A stretch of 64,000 nucleotides of DNA from Porodaedalea pini (Eukaryota; Basidiomycota; Agaricomycetes; Hymenochaetales; Hymenochaetaceae), in NCBI GenBank assembly GCA_002794775.1, contig NBAY01000021.1, positions 434,001 to 498,000 of the forward strand, read 5' to 3'. Every line of letters starts with the position of its first letter. The first letter of the stretch is position 1. Shown here piece by piece: positions 30,911 through 44,455 of this stretch. A program made the position numbers and the translations under genes. The notes beneath the pieces are model-generated. The model was not told where the DNA came from, ran no database searches, and saw nothing but the letters and a program-made list of their open reading frames with translations.

Positions 30911-33402
30911 ATGTCTGAAGCTCCTTGGCGCTCTATGCACATACAAGCAAAGGTCCAGGAAGAGCCAAGCAACCCACCACTACCACCCAGAGGATGAGGC
31001 CGAGGAAGACCAAGAGGATCCCCACCAACCACAGCCACCCCTCAAATCTTACATGCTCCCAGAGAAGCATCCTCATTACCTTTTTGCCGATCTGGAACTA
31101 CCAACCCAGAAAACACACTTCAGGACACCAAGCAACAACAGCCACCCTCAGTAACTGAACCAGAACTCACACAAGAATGAGGATGACCAGTTGAACCTAG
31201 AAGGATCCTACCTGATCTCATCAAAACCCCAATATCACTGTGTATCCCAGGAAGCTTCATAACCGGCAACAGGTCGCATTTTAGCATCACCAGTACACCA
31301 CTCAGCTGGCAGACACAATGGCACAGGGGAACACCCAAAAGCGAGGAAGGGAACCCAGGCCTCAAAGGATACAGGAGTCCAACAAAGGAACAAAGTCGCT
31401 CCAGATCCGAAGAAGTGGTCAGGAGATTAGTATCACCAGGACCACAAGAATTGGCAATGCTGTATTGAAACCAATCACTCAGATCATTGTCACCCACAAG
31501 ACCAGGGTCACCACTTAATTGGGGGAGACAAGCCATAAGAAAATGGCTCAATGAACCTCTGATTCAAACAGGAGGACCAATAGAAGTACTGACAGAATGA
31601 AACTCCGAACCTGAGAATCCTACCCCCAACCAAGAAGAACAATCAACCCTAGAATCACCACAAATTCAGTCTGAGACATTGGAGGAAGAACTAGTCCTAC
31701 CACCACCGCCACCGACTCCCGAAGGAATGGTACCTATTGTGATATCAAGAATTGTGGACCTGTACCTGGAAACTTTCCCTTCTACTCCAGAACAACCAAG
31801 AAGGACACCAACTCCACCCTCATGTGTACCCACACCAGCTCCACCGACTCTCCATATCATGGCACCACCAATAGTCAGAGCAGTCATGGCCAATTATACC
31901 ACACAAGGATTGAGCCAAGGACCTTCACAAGCCCCACCAACAGCACCACCAATGCAACCCATACCCAACATAGCCAATTCTCTCCTAGACCTCACCGAGT
32001 CCAGAAATCTCTAGATCACTGGACCAAATCCTCCAGTTCCAGGAGCAACAATGCCAAACAGACATGACAAATGAGCACCAGCAATGAACACTGATGTAGA
32101 ACTAGAAGGGATCCTGCAATTCTTCGAAGAGGTTAACATCTTAGGATCAAATGCAGGAATAACCAATCTACAGAAAATCAATTGGGCATATTACTATGCA
32201 CCAGTATGCGAGGAGTTACTATGGTCAACTCTCCCACAGGCATGACAAAATGATTTCACATCATTCAAAACAGCCACCCTGGGCTTCTATCTGGCAGCAA
32301 TAAGATACATGTATGGAGATCTAATCAATTTTGTCACTGAGAATTCCAACAAGGTTTTGATGAGCACAGCTGCCCTGGGAGAATACCATCAAAGCTTTAT
32401 GCGTATTATGTCATATCTGGTTCAAGAAGGAGTCATTTCAGATCTAGATCAAAAGTGGTTCTATTGAGAAGGTCTAAACCAGCTCACCAATCAGCATCTC
32501 AAACAACAGCTTCAGTTGGTTGACTTTTGATACCCAGCTGGCATCCCTTGGGATATACTGGTACTATACAATGAACTCAACCGACTTATAGCAGGAGGAG
32601 TCCTAGTAACTGGTCCTGGTGTGCAGCAAGGATATGCAGTACCACAGTATGGAACATTTGGGATACCCACAGTGCCTCCATATTTTACTCAGCAACACGT
32701 TGCCACAGCATCTGGACCATATGCACTGACCCCCATCAAATGAGAGGACTCAGAACTGAGCCTGCTCACACACATGGTATTGGACTTACAAGCAGAGATA
32801 CGAGATCTTTGGGGTGAAAGGAAGGAAGATTATCGAAGGCGAGACTATGAGGATCAGTATGCTCGAGATCAGCTGTATGCCCCTAACAAACCATGGGAGT
32901 ACCTGTGACCCAACAATTATGGACAACCATGCGAAGAATACAGGGCACCACTGAGAGGCCCACCTCCAGTCAGAAATATGCAGGTAAGAAATACAGGACC
33001 CCAAACATGTGCAATGTGCTACAGCACTGCACACCTATTCAGGGACTGTACAATCAGGGACACATTGCTGAACCGGCAACTATTAGCCTTAGATGCACAA
33101 GGATTTGTTGTGATGCCAGGAGGAACACAACTACCACCAGGACCTCAAGGCTCTTCTCTACTGGATCAAATGAACTTGTACTGCCAAGACCACCCAAATG
33201 AAGTCCCTCCGGGTCCAACTATTCCTGTCGACATGACAGTGCTACGAGATCCACCACCACACCAAATGGTGAACTTGTTTGATACATACTATCCTGCCAT
33301 ATCAGGACCAAGTATGTATATGCCGACCCAGCCATGTAAGGAGGAAGCCCACATCGAAGAAATCCAGGATGAATGTGTAGGGGAAGGAAGGAAGGTTTGA
33401 CA
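30911..33402 (+). pseudogene. gag: D1 gag, many stops
   Basis: Frame from ATG 30911 to TGA at about 33400. It is interrupted by many TGA/TAG codons, nearly all at positions where CGA, TGG or CAG is expected. A Pro-rich region (31690-31980) is followed by a capsid-like region (ELEGILQFFEEVNI onward, about 32097) and a CCHC knuckle (CAMCYSTAHLFRDC, about 33011-33052). The D2 copy (44403-41851, minus) is the same gene with fewer stops. It is much longer than E or A gag. Confidence 0.8.
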
Positions 33403-33527
33403 ATACGGGCAATTCTCATGGGCAGCAGAGACAATCAGCAAGACTGGCAAATATAGGAAAAGCCAACTCTCCCTCACCTAAGCGCACAACGAAACCAATG
33501 AAAGAATGAGAGAGACATGAACCAGCT

Positions 33528-34415
33528 ATGGACTCAGGTGTACCAGAAACCAAAACGGGCAGAGGAAAGGAGAAAGAATTGGCTGAGCCCAGAGCAATCA
33601 AAGGATTGGTAACCGACTCTCTACTACCGAACGAGCCTATGCAAGTCCATGTAGCACCACCATGGGAAAGGATGGAACCAAAGCCTGGACATCCCAACCC
33701 AACGATAGACATACAGAGGTCTCAGTTCAAATACAACACACCGGCTAACAACCCTGCAATGGTTGATGCAGTGTTTCACTGATTCTTGGATTCCACAGTG
33801 TTGATATCAGGTTGAGAATTGTTAGCAACCTTGCCAGAGGTCAGACAAAAGTGCAAGGATATAATGACGGTGAAGCGAAGTCTGATAAACCTTGAAGAGG
33901 AAGGCACAGCTATGTACTCAGTAGGACCCAGGCCAGGATCACTGGACGAGACAATGGAAAGGGAACCAGTCACACCAGCAACTGTACCAATTCGAGTCAT
34001 TGACTTATGGCTGGATGGAAAAGTTGAGGTAGAAGGACTACTAGACACTGGAGCTTTGTTTATTGGACTCTCGTGAGACGTATGGAAACATCTAGGATTG
34101 CCGACTCTAAATAATGAACGAATCACTATCAAAACAGCAGGCATGTCTAGGACCCAATCACTCAGACTAATACCACAACTCAGGATAGGACTCGGAGGGT
34201 TCTCAGTACTCGTACAAGCACAAGTCGTACACCCAACACCGTTCAATATCTTACTCGGCCGACCATTCCTTGCACATTACAAGGCTTGGCTCGTAGATAT
34301 AGATATCAACAACCAGGTACTAGAACTAATCCACCCAGTAATGGAGGAAGATATAACAGTTCTGACTCAAGAACAAACACGACAGAAGCAACCAGCCAAG
34401 GACAAGGATTTTTGA
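33528..34415 (+). pseudogene. D1 protease region
   Basis: A retropepsin-type protease in a different frame from gag. An N-terminal linker precedes the active site LLDTGALFIG (about 34038-34067), then LIPQLRIGLGG and NILLGRPFLAHY, typical of the C-terminal half of the fold. Stops are TGA at 33780, about 33814 and 34075. The frame ends at TGA 34413-34415, directly after the GGATTTT heptamer. In D2 the active site reads DMG, a further CpG change from DTG. Confidence 0.8.
34406..34412 (+). promoter_or_regulatory. Candidate -1 frameshift heptamer of family D (GGATTTT)
   Basis: GGATTTT phased G_GAT_TTT in the protease frame and followed at once by TGA, so the zero-frame context is GGATTTTTGA. The -1 frame leads into the RT-containing pol frame. 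The same heptamer with an adjacent stop is the shift site of red clover necrotic mosaic virus. It is conserved in D2 (40892-40898, minus). Confidence 0.65.
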
Positions 34416-37400
34416 TAGTCAATGAATCAGTACAATATCGACGAGACAAACCAGAGGTGCAACCATGCTATACCACAGATACCCCAGAGTCAAACACAGT
34501 ACATATTTCTTTTGACAGACAGTCTATTGAAATCACCGTCATGGAAAAAGAAGATGTAAAACCAAAACAAAATACGGAAAACAACAAAACCTGAACAAAC
34601 AACGCAACAGGACTATTCTCTATTAATCACCCATATGATAACGAATCTCTAATTCCTCGAACAAGTCAAACTCACTGAATGACTCAACCTTTCTACAAAT
34701 ACAAGAAGATCACTGATTGTATAAAGCCAGTTCCAACCACACTCCCTGAAGAATACCAAATCACCAGAACACCACACCCCGATCCTCTGAAAGACCTTCC
34801 GAAACTACTGACCCATCCGCCACCATTCTCACCTGGAAAACAACTCACCCAGGAATGGTACACCAAAATGGACATAGACACAGCCAGGTTCCTACTCCCT
34901 GAAGAAAAGGACCTCGCATGGTGAGTTATTTGGATACAGGAAATGGCATTTGCTTGGGACAAAATGGAGAAAGGCGCACTCAACTATGACTACTTTGCCC
35001 CAGTTCTTATCCCAACAATCGAACATATTCATGGGTACTGAAGAATATTCCTATCCCACCGGGGATATTTGACAAGGTCATCGCAATCATCAAAGACAAA
35101 ATCATGTCTGGCATTTACAAACCATCAAACTCATCGTACTGATCCAGGTGGTTCTGTGTAGTAAAGAAGGATGGAAAGTCACTGAGAATAGTCCACAATC
35201 TTCAACCACTAAATGCAGTCACAATACGAGATCCATCAGTACCATATCCAACAGAACACATTGCCAAATCTTTTGGTGGCCAATCCTGCTATACAACCTT
35301 GGACTTATTTGTAGTGTTCGACCAAAGGAAACTTGCCATATGAAGTAGGGACATAACAACATTCCAGACACCACTAGGAGCATTTCAACTCACATCAATT
35401 CCCATGGGGTATACAAACTCCCAGCAAATCATGCACACCAATGTCACATTCATCCTGAAGGATAAAATCCTGGATGTGGTGTTCCCATACATTGATGATG
35501 TACCCATAAAAGGGCTGGCCACACGATATGAGTTACAGGATGGATCACATGAGACCATCCCAGAAAATTCAGGAATCCGCCGATTCATATGGGAACACCT
35601 AAATGACATCAACCAAGTCCTCCAAAGATTCAAAGTAGTTGGAGTGACTCTGTCTGGGAAAAAGTTGGTACTCACTGCACCCAAAGCTGTGATAGTCAGC
35701 CATACCTGCAACTACTCAGGATGAGTCCCAGATGAAGCACAAGTCCAAAAAGTCATTGACTGGCCTCTGTGTGAAGACATTACCAATGTCCACTCATTCC
35801 TCAGGACTGCAGGAGTTCTCAAGCATTTTATCAATGACTTCGCTCGACTGGCATATGATCAGAACCATCTCACCGGAAAGGATGTCCCCTTCGCATTTGG
35901 ACAACTCGAACAATGATCAATGGACCAACTCAAGAAGGCAGTCACCGAGTCTGGAGCCATCAGGCCAATCGGCTACAAATGCGGGAGACCGGTCCACCTT
36001 TGTGTAGATTCATCAATCTGAGGATACAGAGCAATTCTCTTACAGATTGGAGAAAATGGAGAATGATTCCCAGCCTGTTTTATGTCTGCAACATGGAATG
36101 AGAGAGAACAGAACTACTCACAGCCAAAAGTAGAACTGTTTGGGCTCATGAGGGCCCTCCACAATGCATGAATCTATCTAATAGGACTGGACCACTTCTA
36201 CATTGAAGTCGACGCAAAGTACATTAAAGGCATGATCAACAACCCAGATATCCAGCCAAATATGATGATCAACTGGTGGATTGCTGGAATCCTACTGTTC
36301 CACTTCACGATTATCCATGTACCAGGCACTTGGCATACAGGCCCAGACGGACTCAGTCAACAAAAGCAAGCAGACACCAACCCTCCAGATGATGAAAACT
36401 ACAAAGAATGGATCGACAACCAGTACACTTTCACATTCATAGCTTACACTGGAGACATTCCTCCTCCTGCTGATCCTCCCACCATTCCCCAAATGGCTGC
36501 AGCAGAATCAGCTGATCATGAGTTGATAAAAATCAAGGAGTTTCTCAGCAACCCAAAGAAACTGGAAGACATGACAGACAACAAATTTCATCACTTCGTA
36601 ATGAAGGCAACTCGGTTTTTCATCACAGATGGACAACTTTGGAGGAAACAATACTCAGGACCACACCAACTCATACTCGCACAGGATTGCCAATTCTTGG
36701 TCATGCAGTCAGCACACAACGACCTGGGACACAAAGGATTCTTTTCAGTACAACTACAAATCCATGATTGATTTTGGTGGCCCATGATGAGTTCTGACAT
36801 ACATTGGTTCCTGAAAACATGTCACTTGTGCCAGACTTGGCAATTCACTCATGTACAAATTCCACTGAATGTCCCAACACCAGCACCACTATTTGCCAGG
36901 GTACACATAGACATGATGCTTATGCCCAAATCAGGGGGATTCAGGTATATCGTCCAGGCAAGAGACTCGCTCACAGGATACCCGGAGTTCTGACTCTTGT
37001 GTGCCGACAACTCAAGATCAATCGCCAATTTCATATTTCAGGACATCATATGCTGATAGGGTTACATACACGAGATCGTTTCAGACAATGGTCCCTCATT
37101 TGACAGCAAAGTAATCAGGATGTTGGCAAGATATGGAGTCCACAATATCTGAATCTCCCCCTATAACTCAAGAGCAAACAGAATTGTAGAGCAGCGCCAC
37201 AGGGACCTTTGAGAAACACTGATGAAACTTGCTGGGAATGATGAAACTCGATGGTCACAACACACATACCGTGGAGAGGATCATGATTCAGAAAGCAGTG
37301 GGATATTCACCATACTACATGTTCCATGGAGTCCAGCCGATCCTTCCATTTGATCTGGCCAAGCAAATGTACATGTCACCAGTATATACATCAAAGGTAT

Positions 37401-37915
37401 CCCAGTCAGAACTACTCATGGCATGAGCAAGGGCACTCCAGTGTTGACCAGAAGACTTGAAACAAGTACACTCAGCAGTCATGTGTGCTCGCTTCAAATC
37501 AATCCAGCAATTCAAAAAACACTACCAAAACATGATCTGAGACTATGACTTTGGCCCTGGAGCCCTGGTTCTGGTTTGAAACTCATGAATTGACACGGAA
37601 CTAAGCCAGAAAGCCAAACCCAAATACCTCAGACCGATGGTAGTTGTTTGCCAAACAACTGGAGGATCATACATTCTTGCAGAACTCACAGGCGCAGTCT
37701 CGGCACTATGATACGCAGCCTTCAGAGTTATCCTGTACCACCCCCGAGCAAACATATTGACCCCAGTCATCTGGATAGTGGAGCAAACTGACTCAGAACT
37801 TGACAATCTCACCAACAAACATTCAAAAATTGAAGGGGAGGAGCTTAGTGCTGAGGATCAGCCACAACCAACAGAAATCCTCAACACTGACTCTGAAACC
37901 AAATTGGAATCATGA
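34407..37915 (+). pseudogene. pol: D1 pol: RT, RNase H, integrase, heavily decayed
   Basis: The -1 frame after the heptamer, with many TGA/TAG stops and at least two frameshifts, one near 35030 where a base is missing before WVLKNIPIPPG. RT motifs are KPSNSSY, VVKKDGKSLRIVHNLQPLNA and catalytic YIDD (about 35491). RNase H has HLCVDSSI and VELFGLMRALHNA. The integrase zinc finger is HNDLGHKG ... CHLC, and the DDE core keeps VHIDMM, VSDNGPSF and VEQRHRDL. There is no chromodomain. The protein is closest to B pol in the window. It ends at TGA 37913-37915 after an acidic tail. Confidence 0.82.
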
Positions 37916-38132
37916 TACCCTTTATTCTCCTTAATATTCGTACTCATTCCATTTTGTCTCACACACTAAACCCCTACTCTCAAACTTCAAAACTGTGAAA
38001 TCCATGAAAAACAGTACTTTACCAAGCCTTGAAGGAAAAAGCCGAGTCTTATACTTCCATCATAAAGCACAGTGTAATGTGGTACCAACCATAGACTAAA
38101 TTCATCCTAATAAATAACATCCAATCTATTCT

Positions 38133-38977
38133 CTATTTTCTCCCTTTTCCTTTTCCTTTCCTCTTCTTCTCCTTTTCCTCTTTCTCCTCCTGTTCTTGAA
38201 CAGTCCGATAGTTAATGAAAGATTCCTTGTCAAGGAATGGCATAGGCGGCATCCAGTCCTCAACCCTCTCGTATTCACTGAGGTGACATGTGGGCTCCTC
38301 GACACAAGCCTCATACGCCTCATGACAGCGACAGATGGCAGCCTGGCGCTCGTGAATCGACACACAAGACTTAGCGACATTCCTAGCCAACGCCCCGACT
38401 AGGACATCAATGGAAGCCGTGTCTGAGTAATCAGGCATGTCGCTGAACTGCCAGACTGTGCCACTGATACCGATCAGGTCTGCCATAGAGAGCGCAAGAG
38501 GAGCGAGCTGGGTACCACCACACTGCCCGCAGAACTGATCAAAGACACAGTGCACCTTGTTCCACAAACAGCAGGTGCACTGCTAACTCTTGGGGACACC
38601 GTTGCATGACACACCCAGGACAATGCAAGTGTTGCAGATGAGGGCAAACTGAACAGTCTGCCCTTAGTGTACCCCATCTCCAAGCAAATCCAGGTCCAGG
38701 CCATCAGAAATGGCCTCTTCAGGCTTCACATCTCTTGCAGAAGATGCACCCACAGTGCATGGAACCTTGGATGGACCAGGATGGGAAGGACCTTTGTTGC
38801 CACTGGATTCAACCAAAACTGGCTTTTGCTTCATCCCAGGCTTCATAGGAGGAAGGTTGGCTGCCACCACCTCAGGATGTGCACACAAACCACTAACCTA
38901 CATGGGGAACAGTCAACCATGAAAATCAGGATCAGTACAGAAAGGAATACTCACCTTCATCACCTCATGTGGTACCT
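38133..38977 (-). pseudogene. D1 antisense accessory gene, 3' part: Zn2Cys6-like cluster
   Basis: This is the C-terminal part of a minus-strand gene whose 5' part lies at 45300-46407, separated by D2. The last exon (38897-38133) is preceded by a 57-bp intron (38898-38954, GTGAGT...TGTAG). It encodes CX2CX6CX8CX2CX6C (CNTC...VHC, about 38615-38535), then Cys-rich and acidic parts, and ends in a basic KGKGKGRK tail. In-frame TAA (about 38665) and TAG (about 38586) show decay. Order and tail match the antisense gene of B, although the sequences are only distantly alike. It converges with pol and overlaps no other gene. Confidence 0.68.
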
Positions 38978-38981
38978 TCAT

Positions 38982-39800
38982 TGTAGGGGTGCAGACTCTT
39001 CTAATCCGAAGGGTGATTTGGGCTACAGCTTGTGATCGACCCAAGGGGGACTGTGGTGACTCGGTATACTGAGAGGGACACCCTAAGTAGAGCAAGGTTT
39101 GAGATATGAAGACTTGGTGATATGGATATGTGCAGGATTCCAGTTGGACCAAGACTTGGGCAGGTAGAATCAGCACTTATAACAGCGGCCGAGGGCATTT
39201 GGTGATTGGGTGACGGAGTTCTGAGAGTTGGTGACAGAGTCGATGTATACTGTTTTCAGAGTGAGAGTTGGGCAAGTAGTGTGTAGTAATGCATGTAGTA
39301 GATTGCAGGCTAGAGGTGGAGAGGGGACTGTCTGTCTCTGTCTCATATCTCCCTATCTCCATCTATATACTACTGCAAATTTATACTAAACTGAAGCAGA
39401 GAAAGCAGTGCAAGACTTGACCGAGTCTGTGTGAACAGATGTGAAGGTGAGTTGACGATTGGCCTGTGCACATCACACAGCCAATTGTCGCAGAGTGATG
39501 TTATAGTGCCCAACTGCTCTCTTGTCTCCCACCACTGCACAACCATATCCCACATCCTCATCCTACTCACCTAATTCCTTCCACCTGTGCCCATGAGAGT
39601 TGGTTGTCCATGTGCTGATCAAGTTTGTATGTCATCCATCCGTCCAATCGTGTCCATACCAAGAATTGTAATAAAGAGTTGGCCACCAATTATGAATGAA
39701 TAAATGGTAATGTTCAGTGGCCGGTAAAGGGAGTCAAAGGCATAGTGTAAATAAAGGGAGAAAGACTTGGCTGGCACGTAGGCAATGGTTAATCACTACA
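38982..39800 (-). repeat. D2 3' LTR
   Basis: An 819-bp family D LTR in minus orientation (plus strand TGTAGGGGTGCAG...AATCACTACA). Polypurine-like sequence (AGGAGA on minus) lies just inside at 39801-39810. Confidence 0.88.
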
Positions 39801-39905
39801 TCTCCTGGGGGGCCAGAAAAAAAGTGTTTGCGGTGTACATGAGAAGTGGTTGAATTGGAAATTAAAGAGAGTGTAATGGGCAAGGTTTGGTGTATTCTGT
39901 GGTTT

Positions 39906-40830
39906 TTAATGGTATGAAGAAGAAGAAGAAGAGGTTGACGGTTCACTGATCACTGCCAAGATCACACCCTGGAGTTTTGTGATGTGTGCTATCTGCTGTA
40001 TGACCATGTCACAGAGGTTCTCGAGTTGGACTGATGGGGCTGGGTGGTGTATGCTCATCTGTAGGTCCAGGTGCTGTGGGATAATTGTGATCCGGATCAG
40101 GTTGTGTGTCACTGCCGAATGTAGATGCTGATTGACTGGGAGTTCCAGACCTTGGATGACAACATATTTGGTGTGGTTATTAATCAAGGTCAGTCAGGGT
40201 CAGTACTGGATGTTGATTGCCATGTCCTTGAGGACAATTGCATGGGGAGGTGTATAATGTCGGTACTTTCCATTGTGGGCAGGGTCGGATGTTGTCTCTT
40301 TTTCTTTTTTTTCTTTTTTTTTTTGTCGCTTTCAGTAATGGCGTGTCTTTTTAAGGACAGTTGCATTGCCTGAGTCATTTGTATGTCTGTTTTGGGAGGA
40401 CCTCTCTGTATTTGTCATGCTGTCAGTCAGTGGAGTTTGCATTCATTGCGTGTTTTGGGCGATTCATTTGCATGCTTCAATTGAGCCCTTCAGTGGGTGA
40501 TTCATGACAGTGATAGTGTCATTTTTCTCATGGTCGGCGGCTGGTTGATCAGCAAATTTTTGTCTTTTATTCCATTGTTTCGTATTTCATGTGTTTGGTG
40601 CCAGTCCATGTCTCTGTATTGTCGGTTGTGATTTTTGATTGGTGGTCTTGGCTCGGTGTAGTTATTTTCTTTGGTGTTTGCATTTGGTTGAGCATCTGTG
40701 TGTTGTGTGCCTTGTGGTTTCTTTTCACTTGGAGTGGCCTTGTTGTTGAACACTGGTGTTTGGTGTGTGCCTGGGTTTGTTGTGAGTGATTGGCAGGTTC
40801 ATGCTGTATTTGGTGTGGTCTGGATCTGCA
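39906..40830 (-). pseudogene. D2 remnant of the sense accessory ORFs
   Basis: Minus-strand sequence homologous to the D1 region 46829-49086. From 40830 it follows D1 46829-47423. After an ACATGGCA junction (40218-40225) it follows D1 48767-49086, which codes for the end of the second accessory ORF (ending in a Ser run, stop at 39906). The two junctions each coincide with a short word present at both parent positions, as expected for deletion or template switching. No complete ORF remains. Poly-A/T expansions lie at 40300-40324. Confidence 0.75.
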
Positions 40831-40888
40831 GTATAGCCTGGGTGTGCCTCATGTTCGTCTCGTTGATTTAGTACCAACTCATTGACTA

Positions 40889-41821
40889 TCAAAAATCCTC
40901 ATCCTCCTTGGCTGGTTGTTTTTGTCATGCTCGTTCTTGAGTCGGAACTGATACATCTTCCTCCATTACCAGGTGGACTAGTTCCAGTACCTGGTCGTCA
41001 ATGTCTATATCCACGAGCCAAGCCTTACAATGTGCAAGAAACAGTTGGCCAAGTAGGATGTTGAATGGCGCCGGGTGTATGACTTGTGCTTGTATGAGTA
41101 CCAAGAATCCTCCAAGTCCTATCCTGAGTTGTGGTATTAGTCTGAGTGATTGGGTCCTAGACGCATCTGCTGTTTTGATATTGATTTGTTTGTTGTTCAG
41201 AGTCGGCGATCCTAGATGTTTCCATACGTCCCAAGAAAGCCCTATAAACAAAGCTCCCATGTCAAGCAGTCCTTTGACCTCAATCTTTCCATCTAACCAT
41301 ACATCAATGACTCAGATTGGAACGCTTGCTGGTGCAATTGGTTCATTTTCCTGTGATTTGACCAGTGAGCCTGGTCTGGGTCCCACCAAATACATTGCTG
41401 CGCCTTCTTCATCATGGCTTATTGGACTCTGCTTTGCCATCATCATGTCCTTTCATTTCCGTCTGACCTCTGGCAAGGTTGCTAACAATTCTCAACCTGA
41501 TATCAACACTGTGGAGTCCAAGAATTGGTGAAACACTGCATCGACCATTGCAGGGTCATTTGCTGGTGTGTTGTACTTGAACCGAGGCCTCTGTATGTCT
41601 ACTGCTAGGTTGGGATGTCCAGGCTTTGGTTCCATCCTTTCCCATGGTGGTGCTACATGTACTTGCATAGGCTCGCTCGGTGGAATAGAGTCAGGTACCA
41701 ATTCTTCGATTGCTCTGGGCTTGGCCGATACTTTCTCCTTTCCTTTATCTGTTTCAGTTTCCAGTATGCCCAAGTCCATAGCTGGTTCACGTCCCTCTTG
41801 TTCTTTCATCAGTTTTGTCAT
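40889..41821 (-). pseudogene. D2 protease region
   Basis: Homologous to D1 33528-34415. The active site reads LLDMG (near 41260) instead of LLDTG. TGA codons appear at about 41490, 41445, 41310 and 40923. The GGATTTT heptamer (40892-40898) and its TGA remain, but the pol that should follow is deleted about 60 bp downstream. Confidence 0.78.
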
Positions 41822-41850
41822 CCACTTAGGTGAAGGAGAGTTGACTTTTC

Positions 41851-44403
41851 CTATATTTGCCAGTCTCGCCGATCATCTCTGTTGGTCATGAGACTTGCCC
41901 GTATTGTCAAACCTTCCTTCCTTCCTTCTCCTATGCATTCATCCTGGTTTCTTTTGATGTGGGCTTCCTCCTTACATGGCTGGGTTGGTGTATACATACT
42001 TGGTCCTGATATGGTGGGATAGTACATATCGAACAAGTTCACCATTTGGTGCGGTGGTGGATCTCGTAGCACTGTCGTGTTGACAGGAATAGTTGTACCT
42101 GGAGAGGCTTTGTTCAGGTGGTCTCAGTAGTACAAGTTCATTTGATCCAGTAGAGAAGAGCCTTGAGGTCCTGGTGGTAGTTGTGTTCCTCCTGGCATCA
42201 CAACAAATCCTTGCGCATCCAAGGCCAATAGTCGCTGGTTCAGCAATGTGTCCCTGATTGTACAGTCCCTGAATAGGTGTGTGGTCCTGTGGCACATTGC
42301 ACACATTCAGGGTCCTGTATTTCTTACCTGCATATTTCTGACTGGAGGTGGGCCTCTCGGTGGTGCCCTGTATTCTTCACGTGGTCATCCGTAATCATCA
42401 GGTCGCTGGTACTCCTGTGGTTCATTAGGGGCATACAGCCGATCTTGAGCGTACCAATCCTCATAGTCTCACCTTCGATAATCTTCCTTCCTTTCACCCC
42501 AGAGATCCCATATCTCTGCTTGTAAGTCCAATACCATGCGTGTGAGCAGGCTCAGTTCTGAGTCCTCTTGTTTGATGGTGGTCAGTGCATATGGTCCAGA
42601 TGCTGTGGCAACGTGTTGCTGAGTAAAATATGGAGGCACTGTGGGTATCCCAAATGTTCCATACTGTGGTACTGCATATCCTTGCTGCACACCAGGACCA
42701 GTTACTAGGACTCCTCCTGCTATAAGTCGGTTGAGTTCATTGTATAGTACCAGTATATCCCAAGGAATGCCAGCTGGGTGTCAAAAGTCAACCAACTGAA
42801 GCTGTTGTTTGAGATGCTGATTGGTGAGCTGGTTTAGACCTTCTCAGTAGAACTGCTTTTGATCTAGATCTGAAATGACTCCTTCTTGAACCAGATATGA
42901 CATAATATGCATAAAGCTTTGATGGTATTCTCCCAGGGCAGCTGTGCTCATCAAAACCTTGTTGGAATTCTCGGCAACGAAATTGATTAGTTCTCCGTAT
43001 GTGTATTTTATCATTGCCGCCAGATAGAAGCCCAGGGTGGCTGTTTTGAATGATGCAAAATCATTTTGTCGTGTCTGTGGGAGAGTTGACCATAGTAACT
43101 CCTCGCATACTGGTGTGTAGTAATATGCCCAATTGATTTTCTGTAGATTGGTTATTCCTGCATTTGATCCTAAGATGTTAACCTCTTCGAAGAATTGCAG
43201 GATCCCTTCTAGTTCTACATCAGTGTTCATTGCTGGTGCTCATTTGTCGTGTCTGTTCAGCATTGTTGCTCCTGGAACTGGAGGATTTGGTCCAGTGATC
43301 TAGAGATTTCTGGACTCAGTGAGGTCTAGGAGAGAATTGGCTACGTTGGGTATGGGTTGCATTGGTGATGCTGTTGGTGGGGCTTGTGAAGGTCCTTGGC
43401 TCAATCCTTGTGTGGTATAATTGGCCATGACTGCTCTGACTATTGGTGGTGCCATGATATGGAGAGTCGGTGGAGATGGTGTGGGTACACGTGAGGGTGG
43501 AGTTGGTGTCCTTCTCAGCTGTTCCAGAGTCAAAGGGCAAGTTTTTGGGTATGGGTCTGCAATCCTTGATATTGCAACAGGTATTGATCCTTCTGGAGTT
43601 GGTGGTGGTGGTGGTAGGACTAGTTCTTCCTCCAATGTCTCAGACTGATTCTGTGGTGATTCCGGGGTCGATTGTTCTTCTTGGTTGGGGGTAGGATTCT
43701 CAGGTTTGGAGTTTTGTTCTGTCAGTACTTCTATTGGTCCTCCTGTTTGAATCAGAGGTTCGTCAAGCCATTTTCTGACAGCTTGTCTCCCCCAATTAAG
43801 TGGTGACCCTGGTCTTGTGGGTGACAATGATCTGAGTGATTGGTTTCAATACAGCATTGCCAATTCTTGTGGTCCTGGTGATACTAATCTCCTGACCACT
43901 TCTTCGGATCTGGAGCGACTTTGTTCCTTTGTTGGACTCCTGTATCCTTTGAGGCCTGGGTTCCCTTCCTCGCTTTTGGGTGTTCCCCTGTGTCATTGTG
44001 TCTGCCAGCTGAGTGGTGTACTGGTGATGCTAAAATGCGACCTGTTGCCGGTTATGAAGCTTCCTGGGATACACAGTGATATTGGGGTTTTGATGAGATC
44101 AGGTAGGATCCTTCTAGGTTCAACTGGTCATCCTCATTCTTGTGTGAGTTCTGGTTCAGTTACTGAGGGTGGCTGTTGTTGCTTGGTGTCCTGAAGTGTG
44201 TTTTCTGGGTTGGTAGTTCCAGATTGGTGAAAAGGTGACGAGGATGCTTCTCTGGGAGCATGTAAGACTCGAGGGGTGGCTGTGGTTGGTGGGGATCTGC
44301 TTGGTCTTCCTTGGCCTCATCCTCTGGGTGGTGGTGGTGGGTTGCTTGGCTCTTCCTGAACCTTTGCTTGTATATGCATAGAGCACCGAGGAGCTTCAGA
44401 CAT
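41851..44403 (-). pseudogene. gag: D2 gag
   Basis: Minus-strand frame from ATG 44403, next to the primer site, to stop at 41851, with fewer stops than D1. It has the Pro-rich part (43650-43300), capsid-like region (43230-42844), and CCHC knuckle (CAMCHRTTHLFRDC, about 42303-42262). A 4-bp GGAA repeat difference near 41930 puts the gag C-terminus in another frame than in D1. As D2 has no pol, it would depend on enzymes from a full family D element. Confidence 0.8.
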
Positions 44404-44455
44404 CAACCTGATACTTAGGTAAGGCACCTTGTCCTCCTCGCGGTGGGCTCCAATG

